Made by a program: the position numbers and the translations under genes. From Pseudomonas sp. JUb42 (lineage in GTDB: Bacteria; Pseudomonadota; Gammaproteobacteria; Pseudomonadales; Pseudomonadaceae), in contig NZ_JANUFD010000002.1 of the NCBI RefSeq assembly GCF_024807945.1, positions 310,001 to 374,000 on the forward strand: 64,000 nt of DNA, in the 5' to 3' direction. How positions within the stretch are numbered: position 1 is the stretch's first letter; each line of letters begins with the position of its first letter. Shown in pieces: positions 52,300 to 62,200 of this stretch. The notes beneath the pieces were generated by a model. That model made no database searches. It saw only the letters and a list, made by a program, of their open reading frames with translations, and had not been told where the DNA came from.

Positions 52300-53307
52300 A
52301 TGCCTATGAATTATGCCGCTGCTCACCATGTGATTGAATTTCACTCCAAGCAGCTTCTGCTTGTGGAACATCAGGAAACTCCATATGTGCCTCTGGTTCC
52401 GATACTCGAGGGGATAGGTCTGGAGTCGCGAAGTCCTGCCATCAGAGAAGCACTGAAAAGATTCAAGAGCACTCTGATTAAACTTTCCATAACCTACAAC
52501 GACTGCCGGTGTTCAATGCAGTGTCTATCACTCAACAAGTTAGCCGCATGGCTAATGGCAATCGATCTGGGTGCGGTGAAGGTATCCGTACGTAAAAACC
52601 TCATTACCTATCAGAACGGCTGTGATGAGGTGCTTTGGAAATATTGGCTAAATCATCGGGCATGCACGGCACCTGCAGTGAACCTGGTCTACGAAGGCCA
52701 TCGCTTTCGCTTCAGGGCTATCGGCAGCGAATGCTGGTATGTCGCGACCGACGTCGCAGCGGCATTAGGCCTCAGGGACACCGAGACCTTACTTCAATCG
52801 CTGCCAGAGAATATGCGGCTTACACAGCAAATCATCGGGAGACGACGTATCACGATCAATCAGGCCGGATTAAACCGGGCCTATTTGATGGCCCCTCCCC
52901 ACTATACGGAGCGTCTGAGGCTGTGGTTGGCCAATCTGAACAATGACGGGCATGCACTCGAAGCGTCACCTGATGCCTATATTCGCCTGGAGAGCGCCAA
53001 TGCCACTCTCGACTATCTGGCACGAGCGAGAGGAGAGATGCGTGATGCTGGTCTGGAGCCCGTTGAATGGGACGAGGCTCGTGCCCAAGAGATCGCCAAA
53101 AATCTGCCCTGGCTTTTGATACGCAACCAACGCTGGCTGTTTACCTTCTCGCAGGACGGCACCCCACAGTTTTCTCCCGTGCCGCAGAACGCGGGCGTAT
53201 TCACGCCAGAAAATGTGGTTCGCTGGGTGCGTGAAAGCGACGGCGCAGATGTGACGCTGCTTCCGCAGTTGCTGTGCGCCATCGGAGAACGCTTGAAGAC
53301 GGGTTGA
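52300..53307 (+). CDS. Phage antirepressor (P22 AR N-terminal and BRO-N-like)
   Basis: A 335-residue protein. The N-terminal 110 residues match the phage antirepressor N-terminal family (HHVIEFHSKQLLLVEHQETP, YVPLVPILEGIGLESRSP), followed by a BRO-N-like part (FRFRAIGSECWYVATDVAAALGLRD). Such proteins relieve lysogenic repression. GAGAGGC precedes the ATG (52300). Composition nearer to the host than the island to the left. Opposite in direction to the tail genes. Confidence 0.82.
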   Translation: MPMNYAAAHHVIEFHSKQLLLVEHQETPYVPLVPILEGIGLESRSPAIREALKRFKSTLIKLSITYNDCRCSMQCLSLNKLAAWLMAIDLGAVKVSVRKNLITYQNGCDEVLWKYWLNHRACTAPAVNLVYEGHRFRFRAIGSECWYVATDVAAALGLRDTETLLQSLPENMRLTQQIIGRRRITINQAGLNRAYLMAPPHYTERLRLWLANLNNDGHALEASPDAYIRLESANATLDYLARARGEMRDAGLEPVEWDEARAQEIAKNLPWLLIRNQRWLFTFSQDGTPQFSPVPQNAGVFTPENVVRWVRESDGADVTLLPQLLCAIGERLKTG

Positions 53308-53601
53308 CCAAAGATCGCGGCTTTGAAAAAACCGCCGCAACGAGCTCTCGCCAGCTGATTATCAGGATGTTCAACGGCGTCCTCTGAGCTCGGCCGGGGC
53401 GGACTGACGAACAAACCCATGTTGTGCGAGGCTCCGAAGCCTGTCCGTTAGCGTCGCCCAACGCCCCCAATTCTGCACGCCCGCAGCTCTGGCGGACAGA
53501 TACAGTAACCAAAAAACTAATAGTAGCCCGTGGCGGGATTCCCACCTTGCGCGAACGCTTAAATGTACTAGCCTGCAACAATCAATTTTGGAGCTCAACA
53601 T

Positions 53602-54513
53602 ATGATACCCCTTGCTAAAAAAGAAGATGAAGTCAGAAGCAGCGACGACAGTTCCAGTTCATCCGGAAGCGAGGACAAACGAGATAATCTTATTTTCTGG
53701 GAACTATTGAAAAGTGACAAAGTTAAAATCAAGCAAGTAAGCGGAAGGGGAGTTTTATTAGGCGGAATTAAAGGGCTGGGCCACGGCGGCTCGATATATG
53801 TGAGCGCAAAAAAAGCAGGGGAATCACGATGGGAACTGTCCAAACAGGATGGACATGATTGGACACAAGTCTATTTACTGAATTATGCAGCAAAGCAGGT
53901 TACCTGCGTTCGTCGTGACGCATATGAATCAGACCATAATTTCTTTATAACCGTTGAGTTAAGCGGCTGCAGATTCACCGTAACTGACACCTATGTTCTT
54001 CATATTGCTGCAGACGTTGGTGTGAGTCACGATAGACGTAGCGGCGCCGAAAAGCGAGACGTCGCGGAGCATACAGCGCTTAAACGAACAGCACCCGAAA
54101 GCAGAAGAAGGGTTTCAGTAACTGAAAGACCTGGCTCTCAAAATTATATTGCTGGTAAAGGAGAGGCATTGGTAAGTATCGCCAGGAATATTATGATTGA
54201 AAGGTTACCTGATTTTCCATTTGCAGCAGATAGCTTATGGGGTATATATAAAGAGAAAGGGGCTTCTGCAGACACGATAAACGCTATGGTTGCTACTGCA
54301 ACTCACTTAGCGAAAACGGCCGGAAAAGATGATGCCGAGGCTGGAATAATAGCGGGAGCCGTCAGGACCGCGACAGAAGCAGCGTTACCTGGGATACTAT
54401 CAACGACGTCAGGAGCCTTTATATTTGGAGTAAAAACGGGCACCGAATGGAACTATTATGCTTTAATAAATGGTATATGGTCTGATATCAATCCAGTACC
54501 TCTAGTCCTTTAA
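53602..54513 (+). CDS. Hypothetical cargo protein with Ser-rich acidic N-terminus
   Basis: A 303-residue protein not matching a family I know. The first 30 residues are acidic and Ser-rich (EVRSSDDSSSSSGSEDKRDN), a pattern sometimes seen at secreted-effector N-termini. A basic linker (residues 148-172) is followed by an Ala/Thr-rich helical C-terminal half. AT-rich coding and position between the antirepressor and the lysis/tail genes of a prophage mark it as a moron (lysogenic conversion cargo). GGAG precedes the ATG. No function is assigned. Confidence 0.65.
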   Translation: MIPLAKKEDEVRSSDDSSSSSGSEDKRDNLIFWELLKSDKVKIKQVSGRGVLLGGIKGLGHGGSIYVSAKKAGESRWELSKQDGHDWTQVYLLNYAAKQVTCVRRDAYESDHNFFITVELSGCRFTVTDTYVLHIAADVGVSHDRRSGAEKRDVAEHTALKRTAPESRRRVSVTERPGSQNYIAGKGEALVSIARNIMIERLPDFPFAADSLWGIYKEKGASADTINAMVATATHLAKTAGKDDAEAGIIAGAVRTATEAALPGILSTTSGAFIFGVKTGTEWNYYALINGIWSDINPVPLVL

Positions 54514-54606
54514 CCTTCCACTGATCAGCACCCGAAGGTTTGTTCAAGATAGCAACTCTAGGGAGAGTCGCTATCTTGGCGTTTAAAATTTGAGCAGCTA
54601 TTCAGT

Positions 54607-55401
54607 TTAGAACAACCTGCCCAATGCCTCCGGTTGCCAGTTCATGACCACCAGCTCCCCAGTCACCTCTGCCTTACTCAGCCGCTGATTGGCAGTGGTA
54701 TACCGAATATCCAGAGCCTCGACATGAAAGCCTTCAAAGACCCGGCGGATATCCGGGTGATCATTGATGCTGACCATGACCTTCCCTTTGCATGAACGCA
54801 TGAAGTCGGCGATCCGTTGGTAACTCTCGAAAGGGAAGTCCATGCCGTAGCCAGCGGTCTGCCAATAAGGCGGGTCCATGTAGTGGAAAGTGTGTGCCCT
54901 GTCGTAGCGCTCTGCGCAGTCGAGCCATGGCAGGTTCTCGACGTAGGTACCCGCCAGACGCTGCCAGGCTGAGGACAGGTTCTCCTCGATCCGTAGCAGG
55001 TTGATTGCCGGTGCGGTGGTTGCGGTGCCAAATGTCTGGCCCGATACCTTTCCGGCGAAAGCGTGGTGCTGCAGGTAGAAAAATCTTGCGGCGCGCTGGA
55101 TGTCTGTGAGGGTTTCTGGACGGGTCATTTTTTGCCATTCGAAGATCTGCCGTGAGCTGAGTGCCCATTTGAACTGGCGGACGAACTCTTCCAGGTGGTT
55201 CTGAACCACGCGATAAAGGGTGATCAGGTCACCGTTGATGTCGTTCAGCACCTCAACGGGCGCGGACTGGGGACGGAGGAAGTAAAGCGCGGCACCTCCG
55301 GCGAAGACCTCGACGTAACATTCATGGGGTGGGAAAAGAGGGATGAGACGATCGGCCAGACGGCGCTTGCCGCCGAGCCAGGGGATAATGGGTTGATACA
55401 T
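54607..55401 (-). CDS. DNA adenine methylase, D12 (Dam) class
   Basis: A 264-residue N6-adenine methyltransferase. AdoMet motif FAGGAALYF (near 33) and the catalytic DPPY in HYMDPPYWQT are visible, with IIPWLGGKRRLADRLI at the N-terminus, as in the D12/Dam class. Start ATG at 55401 was preferred; the extension upstream lacks family sequence. Prophage-borne copies usually modify the phage genome against host restriction. Confidence 0.88.
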   Translation of the reverse strand: MYQPIIPWLGGKRRLADRLIPLFPPHECYVEVFAGGAALYFLRPQSAPVEVLNDINGDLITLYRVVQNHLEEFVRQFKWALSSRQIFEWQKMTRPETLTDIQRAARFFYLQHHAFAGKVSGQTFGTATTAPAINLLRIEENLSSAWQRLAGTYVENLPWLDCAERYDRAHTFHYMDPPYWQTAGYGMDFPFESYQRIADFMRSCKGKVMVSINDHPDIRRVFEGFHVEALDIRYTTANQRLSKAEVTGELVVMNWQPEALGRLF

Positions 55402-55569
55402 TTGTAAGCAAGCCTTCACATAAAAATGACAGGCGGTAGACTCCGCATGCTTTGTGCACAAAGCGGGAGCCCTAGGCCGGACTTGCAGGTAGGTTCTGCG
55501 GGTTAGGTGGCAGGCTGAGATGTTGGCGCATCGTGGCCTGCCGCTCCCTTTGATTAGCTGCTGCAGCTG

Positions 55570-55827
55570 CTATTCACAAGCCGCAAGGGCAGCAACCAAC
55601 TCCTTTTCAAAAGCGATCCTTTGCCACCGCTCAGCCAGCAGCGCGCGGACCTTCACCTCCAAGGCATCGGTTTTCACCAATCCCGCCGTGGCGAAGACCG
55701 GGACGGTAACCACCGGCATCCGACAAGGCACTTGCACCGGTACCTCCACACGAACGGTGCGAACCTCGGGAACCGTCGCCATGCAGCTGGCCAACAGCGG
55801 CAGCGATCCGGCAATCAGCATCTTCAT
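55570..55827 (-). CDS. Outer-membrane spanin lipoprotein (Rz1-like)
   Basis: An 85-residue lipoprotein with lipobox LLASC (lipid Cys15) and a proline/valine-rich mature start (VEVPVQVP). Follows the inner-membrane spanin gene, overlapping by four bases, the classic Rz/Rz1 adjacency. Acts in outer-membrane disruption at lysis. Confidence 0.7.
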   Translation of the reverse strand: MKMLIAGSLPLLASCMATVPEVRTVRVEVPVQVPCRMPVVTVPVFATAGLVKTDALEVKVRALLAERWQRIAFEKELVAALAACE

Positions 55828-56177
55828 AGCCCCAACTCTTGATCGATAACGAAAGCAGCGGCCCGGGCCGGGTCACCGCCGGTGCGCTCCAGTTGCAACC
55901 GGCTGGCCGCCTCATAGTCGGACCTGGCCTCCTCCCTGGCTTGCTGCATCGCCAGCGCGGCGAGCCGTTCTCGGTCCCTTCCCGCCTGCACCAACCGCCC
56001 CAATGCGAGTCCCTGCTCATGCGTCAGGGCTTTCAGATTGTCGCGAGCAGTAACGGCGTTACTGAGCTGGTCCTGAAGAGCATCGAGCTGCGTGCGGTAA
56101 TGGCGAGCAGTCATCCCACTACCGAGGGCTGCGCCAAGCGTCAGGAGGATGGCCCCCCGCCAAATCAGCGGGCTCAC
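55824..56177 (-). CDS. Inner-membrane spanin (Rz-like)
   Basis: A 117-residue protein with an N-terminal membrane helix (LIWRGAILLTLGAALGSGM) and a coiled-coil periplasmic part (LQDQLSNAVTARDNLKALTHE, read in parts). Size and order relative to the lysozyme and Rz1-like genes identify it as an i-spanin. Overlaps the lysozyme gene by four bases. Confidence 0.75.
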   Translation of the reverse strand: MSPLIWRGAILLTLGAALGSGMTARHYRTQLDALQDQLSNAVTARDNLKALTHEQGLALGRLVQAGRDRERLAALAMQQAREEARSDYEAASRLQLERTGGDPARAAAFVIDQELGL

Positions 56178-56719
56178 ATCAGCACCTCGATGGCCCGCTC
56201 GTATAGGGCCTTACGGTCGTCATAACCATTCAGGCCGCCGTTGATTCGCCGGGTGATGGTTTCAAAATCGCCCCTGTCCGCCAGACTGTTCAGACCATGC
56301 CGCCACCAATACCAGGCTGCAGACATTGCAGCATGCTGCGGTATCTCCAACAGTTCGGGATGATTGATCAGATCCAGCGCCAGGGCTTCACCGCAAGCGG
56401 TGTAGTTATCCAGGCCGGTGATATGGATCAGGCCCCTACCCCGGTATTTCTGGCCATCGCCGTCAGCTTGCGGGCTGTTGCCGAGGCGCGCAGCCAGCCG
56501 GCCGGTGTCATATCGGCTCAGGTAGGCATCGCTACCCAGCTCGCGTACATGACGCAGATGCCCTGACTCATGGCCGATCTGGGCAACAAAGGCGGCGGTG
56601 CGCGAGGGAGTGATGATTTGGTAATGCCCCATCGCGGTGTTGAGGACAGGTACAAAAACGCCCGCAACTGGGCGGGCGTGAGGAAGAATGCGCAACAGCT
56701 GCGCCTGGGTGATAGACAT
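56174..56719 (-). CDS. Phage endolysin, glycoside hydrolase family 19
   Basis: A 181-residue GH19 chitinase/lysozyme-type enzyme with the family segments IGHESGHLRHVRELG (Glu near 48) and KYRGRGLIHITGLDNY (about 88-103). The start ATG (56719) is preceded by GGAAAAG; a longer frame lacks this. Cleaves peptidoglycan. Heads the lysis cassette with the two spanins downstream. Confidence 0.87.
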   Translation of the reverse strand: MSITQAQLLRILPHARPVAGVFVPVLNTAMGHYQIITPSRTAAFVAQIGHESGHLRHVRELGSDAYLSRYDTGRLAARLGNSPQADGDGQKYRGRGLIHITGLDNYTACGEALALDLINHPELLEIPQHAAMSAAWYWWRHGLNSLADRGDFETITRRINGGLNGYDDRKALYERAIEVLM

Positions 56720-56732
56720 GTTCTTTTCCAGA

Positions 56733-56760
56733 CAAAAAAAGGCCCGCGAGATGCGGGCTT
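56733..56760 (-). terminator. Intrinsic terminator upstream of the lysis cassette
   Basis: On the minus strand GCCCGC-ATCTC-GCGGGC is followed by a run of seven Ts (read from 56758 to 56733). It lies between the tail-fibre assembly gene and the lysozyme, so tail and lysis genes are partly uncoupled. Confidence 0.8.
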
Positions 56761-56791
56761 GATTGAGCAAACTAGGGATGGTGGATCGATT

Positions 56792-57340
56792 TCACTCAGG
56801 CATCAGCGGCCATTCGATGGTGGACGGATACCCCCGCTGGCTGCTGACATTGCGCAACGCTACCCGGTAGCGTTTCAAATCCAGCACCTGAGCTTCAATC
56901 TCGGGCGAGCCTGCGCCGATATCCAGCAGGTCCTGCAAAAACTGCAGTTGAGCGTCCGCCTGGCCTTTGAGGCGCGCATATTGCGCATCGGCCATTGTCT
57001 GCAGCACTGACGATGAAAGCGTGGGGATTTCGGGAGGGGCTTGATCCTTCACCAGAATATGCAGAGTTACTCTGCTGATGATGTCGGCGGGTTTCCCATT
57101 GACGCTTTCGGTCTGCAGAGTAAGGATGCCGTCGGCGAAATGAACACTGGCAGTGATCTCATCCATGGGATTGGTCACCACCCCCCAACCATCCGGAGGC
57201 GGAACCAGGCCCAGGGTGCCTTCGAGCTGATAGGTCCCTACTTGCGTGCGCGTAACGACGATATCGCTCACACAGCCATTCACCGCACAAATGTCACAGA
57301 TCGAGCCATCGCCCAGGATGTTGATTGCTGCGTTGGCCAT
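56792..57340 (-). CDS. Tail fibre assembly-type protein
   Basis: A 182-residue protein whose C-terminus (LKRYRVALRNVSSQRGYPS, then IEWPLMPE) fits the tail-fibre assembly chaperone pattern. N-terminal half is beta-rich and unrecognised (CAVNGCVSDIVVTRTQVG). ATG at 57340 has AAGGTGG before it; a GTG two codons upstream is an alternative. Lies just after the fibre gene, the usual chaperone position. Confidence 0.65.
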   Translation of the reverse strand: MANAAINILGDGSICDICAVNGCVSDIVVTRTQVGTYQLEGTLGLVPPPDGWGVVTNPMDEITASVHFADGILTLQTESVNGKPADIISRVTLHILVKDQAPPEIPTLSSSVLQTMADAQYARLKGQADAQLQFLQDLLDIGAGSPEIEAQVLDLKRYRVALRNVSSQRGYPSTIEWPLMPE

Positions 57341-57342
57341 GC

Positions 57343-58011
57343 TCACACCACCTTCAACGTGCCATCGGCGGCGCGGGTGCTGTTGCCGCCGTGGAAGATC
57401 TTGTGCGCGACCTGGCCCATGGACCAGCCGCCGACCTTGAGCTGGTTATCGGTATCGATGCCGAAGTGGCAGCCGAAATGCCCGTCACGATGGAAGGTGA
57501 TGACGGCTGAGGCGTTGATGTTTCCCGCATTGGAGAACATCAAAGGTCCCATTACGCTTCGGTCGGCATCGATGGCGGCGATGTGGGGCATATCGCCATT
57601 TCGCAGAATGGTGCCTACAGACAGGTTGACCCCCGCCAGGGCCATCGCGCCTATGTTGTGGCAGGCATCGGCGCCCGTTTTGGCGCCGGTACCGCCCTGC
57701 TCCACACTCAAGGCCGTGGTCAGGCCGGTCAGTTCGGTGATGTCTTCGTTCTTGCCGCTGTGGGCAGCACCCAGTTGTTCGCGGGCCTCGGACGCATCCT
57801 TCGCGCCGGTACCGCCTTGGGCAACGCTCAGGGCCGTAGTCAGGCCCAAGAGCGAGGTGATATCGCTGTTGGCTCCCTTCTCGGCCATTTTCTCGGCCAC
57901 TGTTTCGTACAGCTCGGTGAAGTTCTCGTTGCACTTCACATTGGCGCTGCGGTTGGTGTCGCCGCCCGCGCCGTCGGGCAGTTGGCCCAGTTCGATGATC
58001 TGTTGCGTCAT
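57343..58011 (-). CDS. Tail fibre protein with two 40-residue repeats
   Basis: A 222-residue fibre with two tandem segments (residues about 49-82 and 89-122), sharing LTTALSV-QGGTGAK, common in phage fibres. The C-terminal half is a beta-rich tip (INASAVITFHRDGHFGCHFG, DNQLKVGGWSMGQVAHKI). ATG follows GGAG. Host recognition is the likely role. Confidence 0.75.
   Translation of the reverse strand: MTQQIIELGQLPDGAGGDTNRSANVKCNENFTELYETVAEKMAEKGANSDITSLLGLTTALSVAQGGTGAKDASEAREQLGAAHSGKNEDITELTGLTTALSVEQGGTGAKTGADACHNIGAMALAGVNLSVGTILRNGDMPHIAAIDADRSVMGPLMFSNAGNINASAVITFHRDGHFGCHFGIDTDNQLKVGGWSMGQVAHKIFHGGNSTRAADGTLKVV
57649..57867 (-). repeat. Tandem 120-base repeat within the fibre gene
   Basis: Encodes the two LTTALSV-QGGTGAK segments with a period of 40 codons. 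Not perfect at the DNA level. Such repeats permit length variation by recombination. Confidence 0.7.
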
Positions 58012-58023
58012 GATTTTCTCCAA

Positions 58024-58046
58024 TGAAAAACCCGCCGGGGCGGGTT
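58024..58046 (-). terminator. Intrinsic terminator between tail gene and fibre gene
   Basis: On the minus strand AACCCGCC-CC-GGCGGGTT is followed by TTT (stem 58029-58036 with 58039-58046). Lies 53 bases before the fibre gene's start, after the 58064-58927 gene. Confidence 0.75.
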
Positions 58047-58063
58047 GGTTTGAGTGTTCGGAT

Positions 58064-58927
58064 TCAGCGATAGGGAAACGGCAGGCTACTCGTTCGCACC
58101 ACCAATGCCTGGGGATAGCGGTCGGTGGGCAAGCGGTCAACGGAGCCGGGAATAGTGATGGCGGTGGAGCTGGTCACCTGGGTGGTCGCACCTGCAGGCG
58201 CAAACATAAAGCTGATACCGCCAACCCGCCCATACGCGCCTTCGATCATCCCCACGGCCAGGGTGTTAACGCCGGTAAGCTGCGGCGCCCAATGCCCCAT
58301 GCAGGTCCTCGACCAGGGCAGGCAAGCCGCATATTCGACGCCACCGGCAAGATTCACGTTGGTGACGAAATGCGCCTGGGGATCGAGGTGGGCCTGCTGA
58401 TGGCGCACCACTTCCCACCATCCCCCGTTATGGGGCGACGGGTAACGGCCGTAGATATCCAGCCCGCCCGGACCAGGCGCCTGGATGGCTGCCTCAATGT
58501 TCAGCGGCGGTTGCAGCGAATTGAAGGTGCATACGCCCTGTTCTGTGTAGGTTTTCAGGAATGGCGAGCCCGGCAAATTGTCCGCCATCAGGTCGAAAAC
58601 ATAGGCCTTCGTCCCCGCATCCACTGCGCTGTACATGAAGGTGATGCTGTCACCACTGCGCCAGCTGCCCTGCAGGCAGCCTTTGCCGACGATAAACACG
58701 ACTGGGGACTGGACGTTGGACACGCTAATAGTGAACATCCGGTCGCCCTCCCGGAATGAATCCTGATAGCTGCCACCTTCGTTGGGATCAACGTTCGATC
58801 CCCTGAGATATTTGCGCGGCCAGATCTCCCCCGCGACCAGGTAGCCGCTTTTAACCAGGCCGTAACAAATCCGGTTGGTGTCGAACAACAGCTCGCCGTT
58901 GTCCTTGTGGACGATCAAGGATGGCAT
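58064..58927 (-). CDS. Phage tail protein, unrecognised subtype
   Basis: A 287-residue protein beginning MPSLIVHKDNGELLFDTN, with a stretch ICYGLVKSGYLVAGEIWPRK seen in small tail-tip proteins of Pseudomonas phages. Beta-rich; no enzymatic motif. Its ATG overlaps the stop of the 100-residue tail gene (TGATG). Confidence 0.65.
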   Translation of the reverse strand: MPSLIVHKDNGELLFDTNRICYGLVKSGYLVAGEIWPRKYLRGSNVDPNEGGSYQDSFREGDRMFTISVSNVQSPVVFIVGKGCLQGSWRSGDSITFMYSAVDAGTKAYVFDLMADNLPGSPFLKTYTEQGVCTFNSLQPPLNIEAAIQAPGPGGLDIYGRYPSPHNGGWWEVVRHQQAHLDPQAHFVTNVNLAGGVEYAACLPWSRTCMGHWAPQLTGVNTLAVGMIEGAYGRVGGISFMFAPAGATTQVTSSTAITIPGSVDRLPTDRYPQALVVRTSSLPFPYR

Positions 58928-59229
58928 CAGTAGTACCCGTAGTAGATCCGGCAATTGGCCGAGAAATAACCCCAGCCGTTAGTGGGATAGGAATAGCTCC
59001 AGGACAAGGTATTACCGGACAACGTGACGCCTGGACGCTTGCCTTTTTCGCGCTGCAGGTCGGCAAGGGGCACGACGATGAAATAGGCGGTCTTGCCAGG
59101 CGGCGGCCATGGAATGGTGGTCGCGCCATTGGCACCATAGGTGTCTACGCTGCCCATGGTCTGGCTGATCTTCATGGTCATGTCCACCATGACCCGGCCC
59201 GCCGCGTCGGTAATATAAAGACCGGTCAT
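58927..59229 (-). CDS. Small phage tail protein
   Basis: A 100-residue beta-rich protein (MTGLYITDAAGRVMVDMTMK, ending CRIYYGYY). Starts two bases after the J gene's stop; overlaps the next tail gene. Family unclear; position indicates a tail-tip component. Confidence 0.6.
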   Translation of the reverse strand: MTGLYITDAAGRVMVDMTMKISQTMGSVDTYGANGATTIPWPPPGKTAYFIVVPLADLQREKGKRPGVTLSGNTLSWSYSYPTNGWGYFSANCRIYYGYY

Positions 59230-59231
59230 GG

Positions 59232-62200
59232 CTACAAACTCAGGTTGATGCCCAGCACGCCGTTGGGATGGAACAGCTGGACGGAGGTGTTGGTGATGCG
59301 CATGCGGCCGTTGCCGCTGCTGCCGTTAAGCTCCATGACCCCGGCCTTGTCGAGCCGCCAGCCCCGGTATCCGGGCTGATAGTCATTGGACTGGATGTAT
59401 TCGCCGATCATGGCGTTGGTGATCCAGCCGGTGCCAATCAGGGCCTGGCGGATAAAGGTCTGACCGTTCTGCACCACGAAAGGCGCTGTGATCGCACCGC
59501 CGTCCATGCTGTTGACCACGGCGAAGCGATCGGCGCTGACCAGGAACTGGCTCTGCAAACCGGCGTCGGTGTTCTCGATGCTCAGGCCGATGCCGGCCGC
59601 CACATATTGGCCGTCCTGATTGAGCTGCAACTTCACCGACCACATGGCCGAGGCCTTGCCCTCCAGGTCGACCACCGCCTGACTGACCTCCTGAACCACT
59701 GCGCTGGTTTCATCCACCGACACCTGCACCGTGTCCACCCGCTTGCCCATGGCGATCCCGTCCTCGATCCGCGCCGACTGCTCGGACCAGACGCCGACAA
59801 AGGCCCGGCTGTCACCGGCATTGCCGTCTTCATCACCGGCCAGCGGCGGGTCGAGTTGAGCAAACACGCCCTCCACCCGCTCGGAGATCGCCTCCACTTC
59901 GCCGGACACCACCTGCAGGCGGCCGTTGACCGAACCGGGCAGATCGGCCGGGCCATCGATCAGATCGATACGGTCGGTGAGATGCTGGCCGAGGGCGGAT
60001 TCGCCGATTTGGCCTGCGAAGTATTCTTCGTAGTCCGATTGCTCTGTACTGGATTGCCCATCGACCCCGTTTCCATCGGGATACCAACCACCGATATTGC
60101 CGGTCCGATCTACCAAACGCGCCCAGAAGAAAAAGCGTGCCCCAGCCATCAGTCCCTCAATCGAATGCCGCGCTTGGGGATAAGCAAAGTCGGCAAGCTT
60201 CCTGGCATCCTCAAGGCTTGGGGTTGCGCTCTGCCAGATCTCGGTACGCTGGGTATCCTCCGCGCCCGGCGGGAATGCCCACTCCAGATTGATGCCGTAT
60301 ACCTTGCTGCTGGCTCGCAGAAACGAGACCACGGGCGGCGGCGTGGTTTTGCCTCCCAGTAGGACTTCAAGGCTGTTGCCCCAGACGGAAGCCACGTCCA
60401 TGACGTTGATCGCACTGACCCGGGCCAGGTAGCGCCCGGCATAAATATTCTCGACTTCGGCGCCGAGGCTGCCGGTACGTGGGAGACGGATCCAGTTGCC
60501 GCTGTCCTTGCGCCACTCGACGTTGTAGGCCACGGCACCCTCTACCGCATTCCAGCTGATGCGCATGGTGGTGATGGCGATACCCTGGGAAATCACGTCG
60601 CGCGAGGTTATTTCAATATTGGTCGGTACCGGCATCACGCCAGGCGGGATGATGCTGATCGGCTGCGGATCGATCCGTGCGCCATTGTCGATGGCGTCGT
60701 ATTTTTGCGATTCATGCTGCACCGCCGTGATCTTGTACTGGTGCAGGCCTTGCGGCTCGATGGTCTGCACCCGGTAACGCATGACCGCCAGATCCGCGCT
60801 CTCTACCGACCAGCTGCATTCGGCCTGCGGCTCTTCGGAATAAGCCGCCATGACGGTGACCTTCCGCCCGTCCACCGATCTGACAATGCGTCCCTCCGGC
60901 TTGCCGCTGGGCAGGTTGATAATCAAGCGATCTTCGGGCTGGACCGGTGCATCCATGTCCAGAGTGATGACCCGCGTGGTGGCGGCGACAATCCGCCCGC
61001 CGTTGGTTCGCCCCGAGAACAGCTCATCGGCCACGCAGATGATATGTCCCGGCTCGATGTTGCGGCCTTCCATGCCGGTGGTGAACGACACCGACCAGCT
61101 CTCGTACTGCTCGGATTTCAGCGCCCAGACGCCATGGCGCATGGCCTGGCCTTCCGAGGTGCAGCCGAAGGCAGAAACGTCCAGCTGGCGATGGCCGAGG
61201 ATGCTGATCAGCTCATCATTGGTGACGGCAGCCTGCTCGGTCTTGTAGTCATTGGCCGGGTTGTCCCACGACACCTTGGCGCGGGTGTGCCGGTCCGGCC
61301 AGGCTGCGGCGCTGTACTCGAACTCACCGATAACGTTGGAACGGGTGAACACATAGCCGTCATCGCTGCCGGGAAAGTCGGCCACCATGGTGACCATCGA
61401 GCCATTCCAACAGCTGCTGCCATGGAACACGCTGGCCAGGTCCGACAGCAGCGCATAGCCCTCAATCTGATCCTGGATATAGACATTGGTGGTCATCCGC
61501 GGCTCAGTGCCGCCCTTACCGTCAGGCACCATCACATCGCAGTTGCGACCGATCTCGTAAAGGGTCCAGCGGTCCACCATATCGGCAGTGATCCGCCGCC
61601 CCAGGCCATACCGGCGGTGCAAAACCAGGTCGTACCAGACCCAGGCAGGGTTGTTCGAATAAGCCAGTTTGAAGGTGCCATCCCAGTTGCCCACATAGGT
61701 GCGGCTTTCGGGATCATAGTTACTCGGTACGCGGATGATCCGCCCCCGGGCGCGCAGGCTGAACTTGGGAATGTTCTGGAACTGCGAGGCATCAAACTGT
61801 ATGGCTCCGACCGCCAGATTGGGATAGCGCAGCTTGGCATCGATGACTTCGGTCAGCCCTTTGATTCGCATCATGTCGGCAATGTTGCTGTCGTTGCGAT
61901 TTGGGGTCAGGCGGCGCACCCGCACAAGGGCACTGCTGAACCCTGCTGGCAACTCGATACGATGGCTGCGCTCATATTCGCTGGTGCCCTTGTCGTTGAG
62001 CGTCGCACTGAGGTACGGCAGGTAGCTGCCGCCATCCACCGACAGATCAATGGCGTAATCGATCTGGTAGCCAATCTGATCCCCGTTTGGAAGCACCTGC
62101 CAGATCTGCGGCCAGGACAAGCGGATACGTACCGCTGATAACTGCGGATCATTGATGCCACGGGTCCAGGGACTATCCGACTTCAGTTCCACCGGAAAGC

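Noticed and set aside
57041..58759. 572-codon open frame on the plus strand
   Set aside because: Antisense of the fibre and tail genes, which match families and run in the direction of the tail operon.
60705..62138. 477-codon open frame on the plus strand
   Set aside because: Antisense of the J gene; no recognisable domain.
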